Source: Tanypteryx hageni (taxonomy: Eukaryota; Arthropoda; Insecta; Odonata; Petaluridae). From it: a stretch of 64,000 bases of DNA. Location of the stretch: NCBI GenBank assembly GCA_028673005.1, contig CM054116.1:98062207-98126206 (forward strand). Reading direction: 5' to 3'. The notes under the pieces were generated by a model. It ran no database searches. It was given only the letters and a program-made list of their open reading frames with translations, and had not been told where the DNA came from. A program made the position numbers and the translations under genes. This document shows, piece after piece, positions 21,991-34,500 of the stretch (positions are counted from its first letter, which is position 1; every line of letters starts with the position of its first letter).

Positions 21991-24200
21991 ACTACTATTG
22001 GTATGGCAACCATCGTGATGCTCCCGAACAGCTTTGAACTTTGAAAAAAAATATACAAAATGTATGTGTCATAGAAATAACATCAATAAAAATCATAAAA
22101 TCAGTAGTTCTGCATTTTTTTGTTCGTATTTTTTTCCCGTCGACGGAAATGTACCGTCTGATCCAGTTCGTCCTAGTGGGACTTGTGTGGATGTGACAGC
22201 ATATGACGAAAAGGTTTCTCAAAATCTTCATGGCGTGTTAGTTTCGGATCAAGTGGGAGTGATAATAAAGAAAACAATTAAATGCTTGAATTGCAAACAG
22301 TATAAACTATTTTGTCATATAAGAATGCTTTGAGGTTATTGTACGCTTGACATGCCGATCGCTTATAATGAGACGGGTAGGGGCAAGCTACAAAAAAGAT
22401 GCATAACTACAAACATAAACGTTTACTCGGACCTACCGGAACTAATGGCACGGTTCTGTTTATTCTTTATTCGTACTTTATTTCTTGATAAGCAATAACA
22501 TGAATAAATCAACCATGAACGATAAAACAAGCGGCAATTCTACGAGAACTGGATGAATAACGAGAACTGACCAGGTTTGCCGCTTTTAACTTCCGTATTT
22601 CAAACATGAAGACGCGTTTCTCCACCTCTTCCACCTCTACCCTTTAAACACAACGTTGGCGACACGTTCTATGAGATAGGTCATTTGGTACGAAATTGAG
22701 TCGCAAGATTCCGCCTGTGTTGTCATTTGGGCGGCAGGTCTCCGGGTTATGAAATTTTCTATACGGTCCAATCACGCGATGAGCTAGGCCAATGCTTCTT
22801 AGTCGATGCTGATTATGAGTTAGCATCTGGTATCCACCTGGGTTGCGTGGGTGGGAACTATAAATAACCATCCTTCTGAGGAACAAGGTTGCAGGTTAAA
22901 GCGGGGTATTCACACGGAAAAAGCTCTGGATTTTACCGTTTTGTAGTGGGTCACAATATATGAAAAACTATAAATGAACTCGACGTTAAATTCCTCGTAG
23001 CTCGTTTTTCAAAAACCACGTACACAATACAAACATTTCGTGTCCTTAACCGGGTAAGATTATCATTTAATAAGAAAGATTTTTTGAGACGATATATATA
23101 TAAATAATTTTTTGGTGGGCTAAACATGAGGGTCTCACTCAAAGCAGTTTTTAAACATCTCTATCGATATTCAAATTCTATTTTTCTTTATTTCAAATTA
23201 TATCTTTTTGTTGTATATTTGCCAATCCACCAATGTTTTATATAATTGAAATTAAATGACCTATATTTACTTTCTTTGTTAGATCCGTATGAATTTTATT
23301 CTTTGACGTTGGCTCTTTGTTAAAATTTAAATAGATCGGAATTCGCATTTCATAGCCAAATAATATTTGATTTTGCTTGTGTTATTACCATCAATGCGAT
23401 AGAATAAAATATTCCTTAAGACTTGGAGACAAACACTTGAAAGAAATATCTTTCAGCGATGTTTAGTATATTTAGGTATCACAAAAATAGCAAGTAGAAA
23501 TATATTCATACGCATCAGTTGATTAAAAAATTACAATTTTTCAGACTCGGCATTCAAATGTTTGAAGAGAGCGCCAATATATTGCTCTCCACCACGTAGT
23601 GCTTGCAGCGTACTAGAGATGGCGTTAAGCCAGGTTTGAGGAGAACCTGGAGTCGGAGATACCGGAATGAACAGAGAACGATGACGAATGCTCAAATGCC
23701 AGCTCACATGGCATTCCGGTTGAGCTGAATCATTAAGAATACGAAGGTTTTTGCTGATTTTGTCCCACGTTCAGTGTTTTATTTTACTATTAAATCAAAA
23801 TCATTGCCATACGCCTCTTGCAATGCCGAGGTAACGCTAAAATATTTCACAAGTATATCACTAAACAGCGACTGCGCACTTAGGTATGTATCATATTCCG
23901 ATGTTTACCAAATTTTTGTCGCAGCGGTCAAAGTTAATAATGCGAAATTTAGTTTGACAACGTAATACCGATTTTGCCATCGTTAGAGGCTATTCACAAA
24001 CAGGTTAGTAATTAGCATTTAAATAATTTTATCTATTTTGAATCATCATCCATACTCATTCAACTGCTATCGTTTAGTCTAACGATAAGAATTGCTCACA
24101 GAGTTACTTTTAGTAACTAATGATAGAAAACCACATTTCTCTATGTTTGAAGAATATGAATAAACGTTACCCCCAATACTGGGTTGAGAATGATTTAAAA
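21991..24200. other. Intergenic DNA without recognisable gene
   Basis: AT-rich sequence. Short open frames (for example 22034-22333 and 22644-22886) have no recognisable domain. A 9-bp inverted pair (AAGCGGCAA and TTGCCGCTT) lies near 22530-22590. I see nothing that can be named. Confidence 0.6.
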
Positions 24201-24208
24201 TATCTGTT

Positions 24209-26384
24209 TAGAGTTACCACCTTGCACTGAGTTCTAACCCGGAGATTTTGGACCCAAACCCGGAGATTTTAAACAATGTCTGATATTTTTAAGTAAAAAA
24301 CGTGAGATTTTTAAATCTGAACTAAAATGTTATATTTTCGGACATGGGAAATTTAAAAATACAGTATGTACTTTTTAATTTCCCGTATTCTTCTGACCCG
24401 GAGATATTATGAGGGCAGGCTAAAAATAAAATATATAATATAGTTATTTTTATTTTGTATAATACAAAAAATGTTAAACTATACACATCAAATCACAGTG
24501 CATAATATTAAAATATCTTTTTTAATAGTACTTGACAGAAATATTAATCATATAAATAAATAAATAAAATATTAACAACAAAAATCAATATATCTCTATA
24601 ATTGGTTATAGTAATATTAATTTTTATTATTAATATTTCTCACAATCACAGTCACAGCTTCTGCCAAGAATATTTTTTATTACATTTAAGTAGTTCGACC
24701 TGCTCAGGTTTAGTGACAATGTCGTAAAATTCTTGGCAATTCATACTAAAATTGAGTTTGGTAAGTAGTTCTGCCTTCACCAACTCCACTCGCATTCTGT
24801 TTCTCCTATCGCTCCATGCATTGCCCATTATGAAGAAAATTCTCTCCACAAAGGCATTACTTACTGGAATTGAGAGAATTTTTGCCACAAGCTTTGTTAA
24901 TTCTGTAAATGCATCCCGATCTGATAATATTTTCACCCATTTTTTGTCAATCGACAAATCAAGTGCTTGTACTTGCGGAAGTATGTTATTAAGCAAATGT
25001 ATCTCATCATACAATTTATCCTCATCCAGTTGAACTTCGGCAGAATTTACGGCATTTAAAAAGTCTTGGTATTCAAATTTTTTCATTTTTTTTAATTAAC
25101 AACGGAAAAATGTTGAAAAGGATTGTTTTCAAAATTATACCACTTCTTAAGATAGTTAATAGCTCTAGAGTAGACTTGTGTTGCTCCTTTAACAAATTTT
25201 TGTTTTTCATAGACATTAAGATAACTTAAACTTGAGTTCACTTTACTTCCAAAGAATTGATCAGTTAGTCTGTTTTCAAGCTTGTCTTTCAAGGTACACA
25301 TTATTTCATGTATATCTGAACTCATGATTGTGTTACTTTCTTGTGTCATAATGTACATGAAATGATGTACAAAATACAGATAGCACTCAGGAAAAGATAA
25401 TTGTGGCTTGATATCATCTTGTAATTCATCCTGTTGATCTTGTACAAATTCCCAAATTGTCTTATTGGTTTCTTCCTCTCCTTACTACATAAAGTACATT
25501 TTTACTGCCGGCCAAGAACTTAAAATCCGTTTAAGAGTTCTGTACAACGATAACCACCTTGTTACAACATATTCCATTTCTAAGAATTCGAAACATTGTT
25601 TCAGTATTTCTGATTTTTTTGCAGTTAGAAAATTCCGCAAATATTTTTAAAATTAAATTGTCAGCATCAAATGATAATGCTTTACAGGCATTTCTGGCGG
25701 CATTGTGAATGATGTGGAAATTACAGTTACTTTTCATAATTGACGAATTCATAGTAGATAGTTTTTGGAAAACCGAGTTCTGTTTTCCGTAGTTCACTGA
25801 CGCGTTGTCTGCTTTGTACGAACTTACATTTGCGATATCAAGCCTATGTTTCTTAAGACAAGCAGTCAACTGTTTGATAATTGCTGCAGATGATTCATCG
25901 CTATCCTCGTAAAAATCTATAATTTTGTTCTGAACACCTTGGTTAATATCAAGATATTTGACAGCAACTGGAAACAGTTTACGATTTCCTTTGTTCGAAG
26001 CGTCACATGCTATAGAAAAAGTAGTATTAGTGCTTGTTCCCGATTCATTAAGTGTAAGTTCTATAGCTTTGGGTGCAAGGACATTTTCTACAATTGCTTC
26101 GGCTTTAGTTCTTCCGCAATGAACTTTTTTCCCGATAATGGAATCGGAATGTAATTTTGAATTAATCTTCATGCCACAATCAATGCTAACATAATGTATG
26201 AAAATTTAACTGATTTATATTTAAAAAAGTGCCAAGCAAAGTCTCTAATATAAAAAATTTAAATAATTTTAAAATATGTAATAAAACTCACAAACCCGGA
26301 GAAATAATAACTAAACCCGGAGCCTGGAGACAAGGTGTCAAAACCCGGAGACTCCGGGTCACACCCGGAGAGGTGGCAACTCTA
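24209..26384 (-). mobile_element. hAT DNA transposon with TIRs and 8-bp target duplication
   Basis: Terminal inverted repeats TAGAGTTRCCACCT lie at 24209-24222 and 26371-26384 with one mismatch. The flanking 8-mers TATCTGTT (24201-24208) and TTTCTGTT (26385-26392) match at 7 of 8 bases, as expected for a hAT target duplication. Both ends carry repeated CCCGGAG motifs, three near the left end (the outermost at about 24238 and 24259) and several in the right 100 bp, likely transposase binding sites. The interior encodes a hAT-type transposase on the minus strand in several frames. The element is about 2.18 kb. Confidence 0.9.
24652..26172 (-). pseudogene. Broken hAT transposase
   Basis: The N-terminal and central part (26172 down to about 25480) includes the CDASNKGNRKLFPVAVKY segment, with a conserved Asp and RNase H-like context, and NFHIIHNAARNACKAL. 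The C-terminal part (25086-24652) has the hAT dimerisation signature: IPVSNAFVERIFF, then WSDRRNRM and the VKAELL helix. The frame shifts after MYFM near 25492 and again at a TAA near 25090, in an A-rich run. The coding sequence is therefore interrupted at least twice and is presumed inactive. No BED-type zinc finger was found at the N-terminus. Confidence 0.88.
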
Positions 26385-26392
26385 TTTCTGTT

Positions 26393-29300
26393 CAGGAGAG
26401 ATTGCTTATTTACTTTGGCAGTCGAAGCGCAATCATTCATAGGAAGAACAATATCATAATAATTCGCAAACGACTGACCTTTCCTATTTTGAATTTTGAT
26501 AATAATAATTATATCATAATCAACATCTGGCGCAAAGATATGTAAGCGGAACGTGGACCCAAAACTTTGAGCTCATTTTATTTTCATTCCGTCGTAACAT
26601 GAGTAAATTAAGGAGGAAGTTGTCGTAAATTTATGAAATAAATGTTAAATTCATCATAAATTATTGCTATTTTCTCCTTAAAAATGAATTTAATGGTGGT
26701 TTTTTCTTTGATGCGCGCATAAATAAATTAGTATGCAACCGTCACACAAATATTGATTTACTTCAATGTAACGAATACCATGCTTCATCTCATTAATTTT
26801 CTCCACTTTTATGAATTTTAGAAACCAATAGTAGAATCCACTTACTGAAATTGAGAATTTTTGTATGGAGCCTTAAATAGTTTAAAAATCACACAAGATC
26901 TTTAATCGTTATCACATTTAATTAGTGTATATTTCAAGATGGTTTCCTTGGTTTCATGTCGTTTTGTCTCATTTGACCATATTGTTTGTAGCGGCGCTCA
27001 AAGACTGAAGGGTGTAATTTTTCCACTTAGATTACTAAATAGCATTTAGCAATCACTCCAGGAAATGATCGCTTCCATCGCCCCTTATTCTAACCCGCCA
27101 CTGGTGAGGACCCTTTGTTCTGATAACCCCTACTCCCATCAAAATCTTTCTTTTCCTTGACCTACGGACTTATTTTGCGGCGCAGAATTATGGAATTTTC
27201 CGCGGAATACGTTGAAGACTTCATCCAATGAAGGGCAGTGGGAGACATCCTCCTTGGATCCGCCACTGCCCCAGTAGTTATTTCTGTCGCTGACATAACT
27301 TTTGTGATGGAGGCAGAGTCATAAATGTGGGATTCAAAAACGTATCTAGGCATTGAGGCCGAGGGATTTTACTTTCCATTGTATCGATTATTATCGCCGT
27401 CCGACCGAATGAAGAGCCTATGTAAGATATTTAAATTAATGAAAGGAAAGTGTCTGAAATTAATTTCGTCGCTATCTTTCAACTTCAGAAAAAGATTGAT
27501 TCAAAATACCCTTTTTACTATTTTGTAAACTAGACATTTTTAAATTCCGGGATAAGCATTTTAAAGTATTAAAAAAGTGAAAATTAAGCATGTGACACTT
27601 TTAGGGGTCTTAATTATATTAGAAAAGGTTTTTTTATAATATTTTATGGCTATAGGAGATACCTAAGACATGTACTTACTCAATTATTCGATAATTCTCC
27701 AGTGAAACATATTTTAATGTTTCTCGGTATTTTATGGTTTAAATGATAAAAAACTAGTAAACTTGCGTTAGGTCTACACCGATTACATGCGTATAAACTT
27801 TAAAATGGCTGTTTTTGGCTATTTAGGACGCTAAATCAAGAAGATTTATCGCTTAATACGTAAAGTAAACGTTTCAAATGGAATGAAATATACATTTTCA
27901 TTAGTTACATAATGCTGCATTATGTCACGAAATATTCTGAAGGTCAACACCAAGATCGGGAAGCAAATATTTCAGTGTGTCAGCGGCATAGACAAAAGAT
28001 TATTGCCTAGGAAAACAATGAATTTTGCGGGTCAAGGCCTGAAAGCCTTTACCAAACGGCATATGAACAGTAGCGCCAAAATTATACGCAAGAAATATTT
28101 TGTAATGCCGGATGTTTTTGTCCCCGAAGCAAAAGTCAAATCTCATCGCTTCCAAACTGACTCTACTTCCTCTGACACCGCCACTAACAATAAGTCGTAT
28201 GTTACGCTGGTAGTCGCATATACATCATTTCTTACGACGTAAAACAGACACGGAAAGTGTTTGAAATTGAGCCATAAATTTTACTCATTGGGACTTCTAA
28301 ACGCTTGACACTAAGTACCTCACGGTTGCGGTAATATATACATGACTTTTTTTAAAGAGAATTAATATTGCTTTTAGGTAAGGCATATATTAAAAAAAAC
28401 CCTCACGAAAAAATAATAAAAATAGATCGTCAGAATCACGTCTCACTATTACTCAATCATAAATCTAAGTTTTTCGATGGAAACACAATTTAAATGAATT
28501 GACATTTTACCTCATACAATAATTTGTGCGATAACCTTAAAAACGCATTTTTCTAACACAAGTTCTGCTGTTTGATTACTATTATGTTGCCCAAAAAAAT
28601 TACGAAAGATCTATTTTTTATATACTATGTCATTACTCTCATGTTTGCAGGCGATCATTATATTATTTCAGTTTGAAAGCGGAGTGAGAGAGGAGTTATT
28701 TTTCAATTGCACCAAATTCTGCCGTGGCCCTTTTCTATCAAGATTTATGCGACGTAATGATTTATAAAAATACTTCGCTGAGGAAATTACTGCGTCCAAT
28801 AAGGATTTTTGAACGTTGCGGTTTTCATCTTCAAGCGATAAATGGTTTACGCGTTCACTTTTTTTGGCCAAAAGTCGTCGGTCCGAGAGATGGAAAATAT
28901 TTTGCTTCTAAGATTTAAGCCGGTCTTTCTGGTTTTCCGCAGCATTTTCAAGAGCGCGCGCAATGACGTTTCGCAACATCGGCCATACAGCAGGATTACG
29001 CCTTATCGCAGCAGAACCGCACCGCGTGCAGGCAGGTCAGTTACAAATAACCGAATCAGCTTTTCTTTATCAACAGTTGCGGTGCATAATCTTTCGAATT
29101 TTATCTGTGAGACTAAAACGAATTTTCCGCGAACATCGGATCCGTCGCGGAAACGGCAACGACGTTTCGAAATCCTTTGTCAGTTTTTTCATTCAAGTCG
29201 TAAAACATTAACTACGTTTCTCGTATCCATTCTAAGAACGCATAAAAAGAGCGCGAATCATTTCCGTTCAAACGTTGGAGAAAAAAACATCACGACTTCG

Positions 29301-30747
29301 GTTTTTTTAATTAAAATCGGAGAAAATATACTCGTCGAATCTTCGTCAAAAGGCAAGCGGTGACGCAAAGGGATTTTTCTTGGCATAGGAACAAAACGGG
29401 CTTAAACAATAAGAAGGTGGGATCGTTAAATGGGAGGTGTTGAACCATCCTCGCCTCTGGTAGCTAAAGCGCTAGAGAAGCCATTAGACGGGTTTCCGGC
29501 CAGAATTAGCCGGCGTCCCTACGAGCCGGCTTTTGAGGTCACAATCAAAGAAGCCATCTATAAGGGAGCGGGATAATAAAATAAATAAACGCCCCCGTTT
29601 GCCATTCAATCTGCCAACGCAGTCCGATACCGTAAAGCACGTTGCTTCCGAGTTACTCTCCGTTCATTTGCTTAAAAACCTACGCGTAGCTCCGGGCGGT
29701 TTCAACCGACCTTTCTTTTTCAAATGGGTATCCTTCTACCAACGCCTCTCAGCGCTGGAAAGCGCCGCTATACGCACTTCACCCGGAAATTTCATGCGCG
29801 TTTCTATTTCAATCACGACGTGTAGCACGTTTCCTTCATTCTAATACCATTTTTTGTGATTTTTTTATCGATGGATATCTGAGAGGGTCGTTTGGCATTC
29901 GCGTCCACGCTCGTTGGCGCGAAGGACGTCGGCACCACGAAGGACGGAAATAGTTATCGCCTATCTCTCGACATCACATCAGAGAAGTTGCGTTCGGATG
30001 ATCACTCATAAACGGTGCGCCTACGATACGCTCGAATAAATGGCAAATTGGAGATGGTAGGCCACCTATATAGCGTTTCCAGTCCATACATCCAGCTGAA
30101 TCTCTTTGTCAAACTCTTCCATTTCAATTCTCTCCTCTTGGCAGTCACCCACTCCGTCGAAGTCCTCCGGTTCACTTCCTCTTCTCTTCGCTTAATCAGC
30201 CCTCTCCTTTGAATTCAGTTAATTTTTCATGCGTTTTTCGTCATCTCTTCTGCATCCAACTTTCCCGCTCACCTTCCGTCTGCTTCCTCGTCACTCGCCT
30301 CAACCTCCTTCGGTTTGCTCACCTTTCTCTCCTTCCCCTCTTCCTCCCGCCCTCACCCCTACTCGCTCTTTATCTCGCGACGCATTCTCCTTTCAGATGG
30401 AGACACGAAATCCTTGCGCAAATCCGCGAGCTCCCCGTTGTTTAACTTTGTCTTTTCAGACATCCACGTCCCATTGTTTGGGGAGGCGGTTTTTTTGTAG
30501 TTCTCGTCTCAAGTTGGCATGTTTTGGCATGTTTTTTCTTAGTGAACCGATCAACGCGACTCTTGTGTAACCTTTCTTTCACTGTTTGCCGATATGGAGA
30601 GGTTGCAGGAGCCCTTGAACTGTCTGATTATATGAGTAAAACTGCTGCTGGCAATTATTTTTTGGGAGAAATCGACGATCAATTGCAAAATTACTTGAAT
30701 TACTTTTAGTCACTAACGTCCTAAAAAAACAAATTTCCTCTTCCATG

Positions 30748-30750
<3 letters not shown>
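26393..30750. other. Intergenic DNA; CpG-richer block at about 28960-30430
   Basis: 26393-28900 is AT-rich with no recognisable gene. 28960-30430 is richer in CpG and pyrimidines, with a TATA-like CTATATAG at about 30066 and an initiator-like TCAGTT at about 30214. It could hold a promoter, but no coding exon is visible on either strand. The open frames here have no family match that I can recognise. Confidence 0.4.

Positions 30751-30751
<1 letters not shown>

Positions 30752-30800
<49 letters not shown>
30752..30800. repeat. AT microsatellite
   Basis: An (AT)n tract of about 49 bp, followed by a short ATC repeat at about 30832-30845. Confidence 0.9.
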
Positions 30801-30804
<4 letters not shown>

Positions 30805-30989
30805 AAGTATATTATAAAATCGTAATGACCATCATCATCATCATGATGCGTAACGCTCTAATTTTGTGAATAACTCGATTATAAATTAACTTAGAAGCCT
30901 GGAATTCCTCAGGATATCAGTGTTAATGAATCTCTACGTTATGATTAAATATAATTTCGAATGATATATATATAAATTAACTTAAGGAA

Positions 30990-31142
30990 ACAAGATGTTG
31001 AAGGAAGCCCAGCGGACACTTACCGAGGATCACATTGGCAGGCTGCTGGGGGCGTCGAAGAGACACGTACAAAACACGCACATAAAAACACGAAAGCTTT
31101 TCGGGCATATGCCCTTCATCAGCGATGGAGAGAGAGTAACTG

Positions 31143-31145
<3 letters not shown>
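30990..31145 (-). other. Repeat-like unit with hammerhead-ribozyme-like core
   Basis: On the minus strand, CTGATGA (31122-31116) is followed by one A, then a perfect GGGC/GCCC stem with an ATAT loop (31114-31103), then GAAA (31102-31099). This is the order of the hammerhead core: CUGAUGA, stem II, GAAA. The AAGCTT palindrome just after could act as a short stem III. Stem I pairs over only about two bases, so self-cleavage is unproven. Hammerheads are known in Penelope-like retroelements and related repeats. The unit abuts a long AT microsatellite. Confidence 0.35.

Positions 31146-31216
<71 letters not shown>
31146..31216. repeat. Long AT microsatellite
   Basis: A near-pure (AT)n tract of about 70 bp, the longest in the window. 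It separates the hammerhead-like unit from the hAT-like MITE. Confidence 0.92.
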
Positions 31217-31218
<2 letters not shown>

Positions 31219-31227
31219 CCTATATAA

Positions 31228-31500
31228 CAGGAGTGGCCAAACCTACCTGCTTACATTCAGAGCAGCATATGATAATTTTCCTAAGTTTGAGAGTCGCAAG
31301 ATACACATTCTGCGTACAAAAATGTATGGACAGTAGACATAACTTGTATTCGAAGCAATACAGAGAGAATTCATGTCCCGTAAGCATCCCTTAATCGCAC
31401 CGTGTTATTGCACTCTGACGTGCTATGCCTTGATACGCCCTTTAGTGTAAATGGATGAGCTCCACGTTAAGTTAAAAGGGCCGCGGTTTGACCACCGCTG
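31228..31500. mobile_element. Probable hAT-like MITE (273 bp)
   Basis: The left end CAGGAGTGGCCAAACC and the inverted right end CAGCGGTGGTCAAACC match at 13 of 16 bases. The flanking 8-mers CTATATAA (31220-31227) and TTATACAA (31501-31508) agree at 6 of 8 and keep the hAT pattern of T at position 2 and A at position 7. No coding capacity is present. It is older and more decayed than the element at 60216. Confidence 0.6.
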
Positions 31501-31508
31501 TTATACAA

Positions 31509-34500
31509 TTTTAACTGATGCGACGCTTTTGCTGATGTCTAGTGAAAGCATTTCTGCTAAGTCCACGTTTAATATGGCTGAATACATTTGAAAAATTAAT
31601 TTATAGCAGTGATATGGTATAAATGCACAGAAAATGTATTTTTCCATATTATATTTTCATTACCTTTTCATTTTGCAAGGAATAAGATTGTATGAGAAAA
31701 AGAGGAAAACGGATGCTCATTCATTCATTAACCAGGATGTCTATTGGTAATTGTAATATTTAATCTCTCAATAGCTTGTTTGAAGGTTGAAAAACCATGT
31801 CTCTCCAATAGACATGCCTAATAAGGCTAGGAAAATCAGATGCAAATTTCGGCCACAAAGCAGCCGTCATCAGTGGTGGTTCGCCATTATTTTGTCTAAT
31901 TGATTTTAGCATAACGTATGCTAAATATTATTTTTTGATTTAACTTTAAATTCGTTATCAAGCAGAAGTAATATTGTGGTAAACAGCGACTTCCCCATAA
32001 TTTTAGGCTGCCCAAAAGTGAAGCTTTAATTAGCAGAATATGTAACCTGTTGAATTAACAGATATCACATGGATATCATCAAACAAGTGTTACTTCTAAA
32101 TTGCCGACGATATCGAATTTTGTATAAATCAGAGAAATGCGATTATATTTTCTAGTACTGAAATTGTTCCTGTAGAGATTTTAAAAGATTGTTGAATAAC
32201 GTTTATAAGATGTGAGTGCAGCTTTAAGCACATAAGAAGGTGGGAGATTCGAATTTTAATTATAAGAGAAAGTAGGAAGAGCTATGAAGAAATGGCTGCC
32301 TGAGGCTGGCCGGAATTTTGACCGAATTTAAATTCAAGCGTTATATCACCGCTAAAAAAATCTATCGAAGATAAAGAAAGCTTCACGGAAAAAAATTTTA
32401 ATACGATACGATGAAACTAAAATATTTGAAAAAGTCACATGAAGGTCATACGATCATTTCTAATCAAATATCCTCAATAATATTTACATGACCCAATATT
32501 TCTTAATATTAATTTTTGATAGCAAATTTGATCAAAGAAAACCAATGAATCAAATAAAGACAGTTAACAGATGCGTGCCGCCTTTAAAAGAATACTCTCA
32601 TATACATAGCTAGATAACTGAGTTAATGCTATTGAATACTAGACTCCGCTATAGGCGCTAATTCATTAGGTATATCATTAAGTGAATGGAACTACTGAAG
32701 ATTAAAATTGAAGCTGCAGAAATAATACACGTTTTAAATGCAAACACCAGTGGTTAAGAAAGATGGCCGCTGCGCGGAGACTTCAACGCGCGCCTAAATT
32801 AGGAACTTGTGATGTCTACAAGCGAGCGTTTGTAAGCTGCGAATCTTAAAATAAATATGCTATAATAAAATTTAAATCGTAATGAAAGGATTTCAGCGCA
32901 ACTTAAGGTTGGGGACATTTCACTCGCATTAAAATTAATACACTTTGCCGCTGTATTATTAGTCATGGAATCACGCATAGAGGAAAATTAATACCAAAAA
33001 AATAATCTCTATCCTGAGGCTTGTATGGTTTTTCTAACCACAGCTCCAGCGTCCCACGAAGTCCTTCGCTGCGTCACTGGCAAGGTCCCGGATCAAAGAC
33101 ACAACAGGCTTAGACGCACACGTTCATTTCCAAACTTCTAGAGTTCATTTTTGAAGGAATCGGACGAAAATCCGAAGAGATTCGCAATGCTTTTATGATA
33201 CATGTTATCGTTATTCATGCTAAAATAATGTCGTAAAGTGGATGCTTATTGGACCTTAAAGGTGAGAGACTATCGCCTCTTCCTAATATTCCACCCCGCA
33301 AGAAATTATACCTCGTATTGGGTGGTTAATATTTCTCGAAACACTGATCTAAAAGCAACGTTTTGAAATACCCTTTAAAAGAAAATAAACATTAATTTCT
33401 TTCCCACGCCATCTAATTTAAGTTTACTTGGTGATATTTTCAACTACGGTACATACACATACATTTTACTTAATCTAACCAAGGCCTAGTTGAGTATATC
33501 ATAAAATTATCATCGGAGCTTCTTATCTCAGCATTCGGTGAATGTGAATTCACATTGGGTTTACAACAAACCTTAATCTTAATAAATATAAACCGGCAAG
33601 TTAGTATTCCTTCTGTTTTTGAAAAGATCTTTTATCACCACGATGAGTCAAGAATCTTGTGATAAAAATTGTTTTTTATTTTCTTTTGACCATATTTCCA
33701 TGAACTCGTTTGAATTCCTTTCCAAGTTGCGCTGAAGTGAATTTGCGTTTGATATTGAAATTATAATGCTTCTATGTCATCATCACAAACTCTCAACAAG
33801 ATCCTCGTGTGTGTGCAATCGGTTCGTATGTTTGGCCGTATTGTTAGGAAAATATTCCTTGCGCACTTCTTTTATTTGTTTTGCACTTTGTTGTGAATAT
33901 CTCTCATCCTTAGCAACCGAGTATATTCTTCTCCAAACATGAGCTTTCGCGATGTATGGTTATTATTATATTTTCATGGTATTGCAGTAACGCTGCATTT
34001 GATTTCTCATACGACATCAGCAAGTGGTTGCACGCATTTTTCAGGCTCCAAAACTATATAAATAACTAGCATTTAATATTTTTGATTAATTTATAAAGTC
34101 ATTTTTAATTTTTCATTTAAAATCTCTTCTATAACTTCCATAAATTAAAACATAAATTACAGTCACCCGAAAATTATGCATATTATGCCTTCACGTATGT
34201 ATAATCTCATATGATAAGCAAATAAATACGTGCGCTTTACTTACATTTTCACCAAGTAGTTTTAATCTCTTTTCAGAAATGTTATTTTATTAAATTGAAA
34301 ACAACCAAAAACACGTAAAATAACATCCCGAATCGTTACTGCCGTTACCAAGTGCTGAGCCCCATTCCAACGCTATTGCGATGTGCTGGGGTCGATGTAT
34401 AACGCTTGAAGTGAAATTTTTGCTACGTATCCGGGCATTTTCAAGCGGCACAACACGATGAAATTCTTCCAGGATAGCCGGTGTGTAAAAAAATCGATTA

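Noticed and set aside
27922..28242. 106-codon frame on the + strand
   Set aside because: No similarity to any family that I recognise, AT-rich composition and no neighbouring exons or signals.
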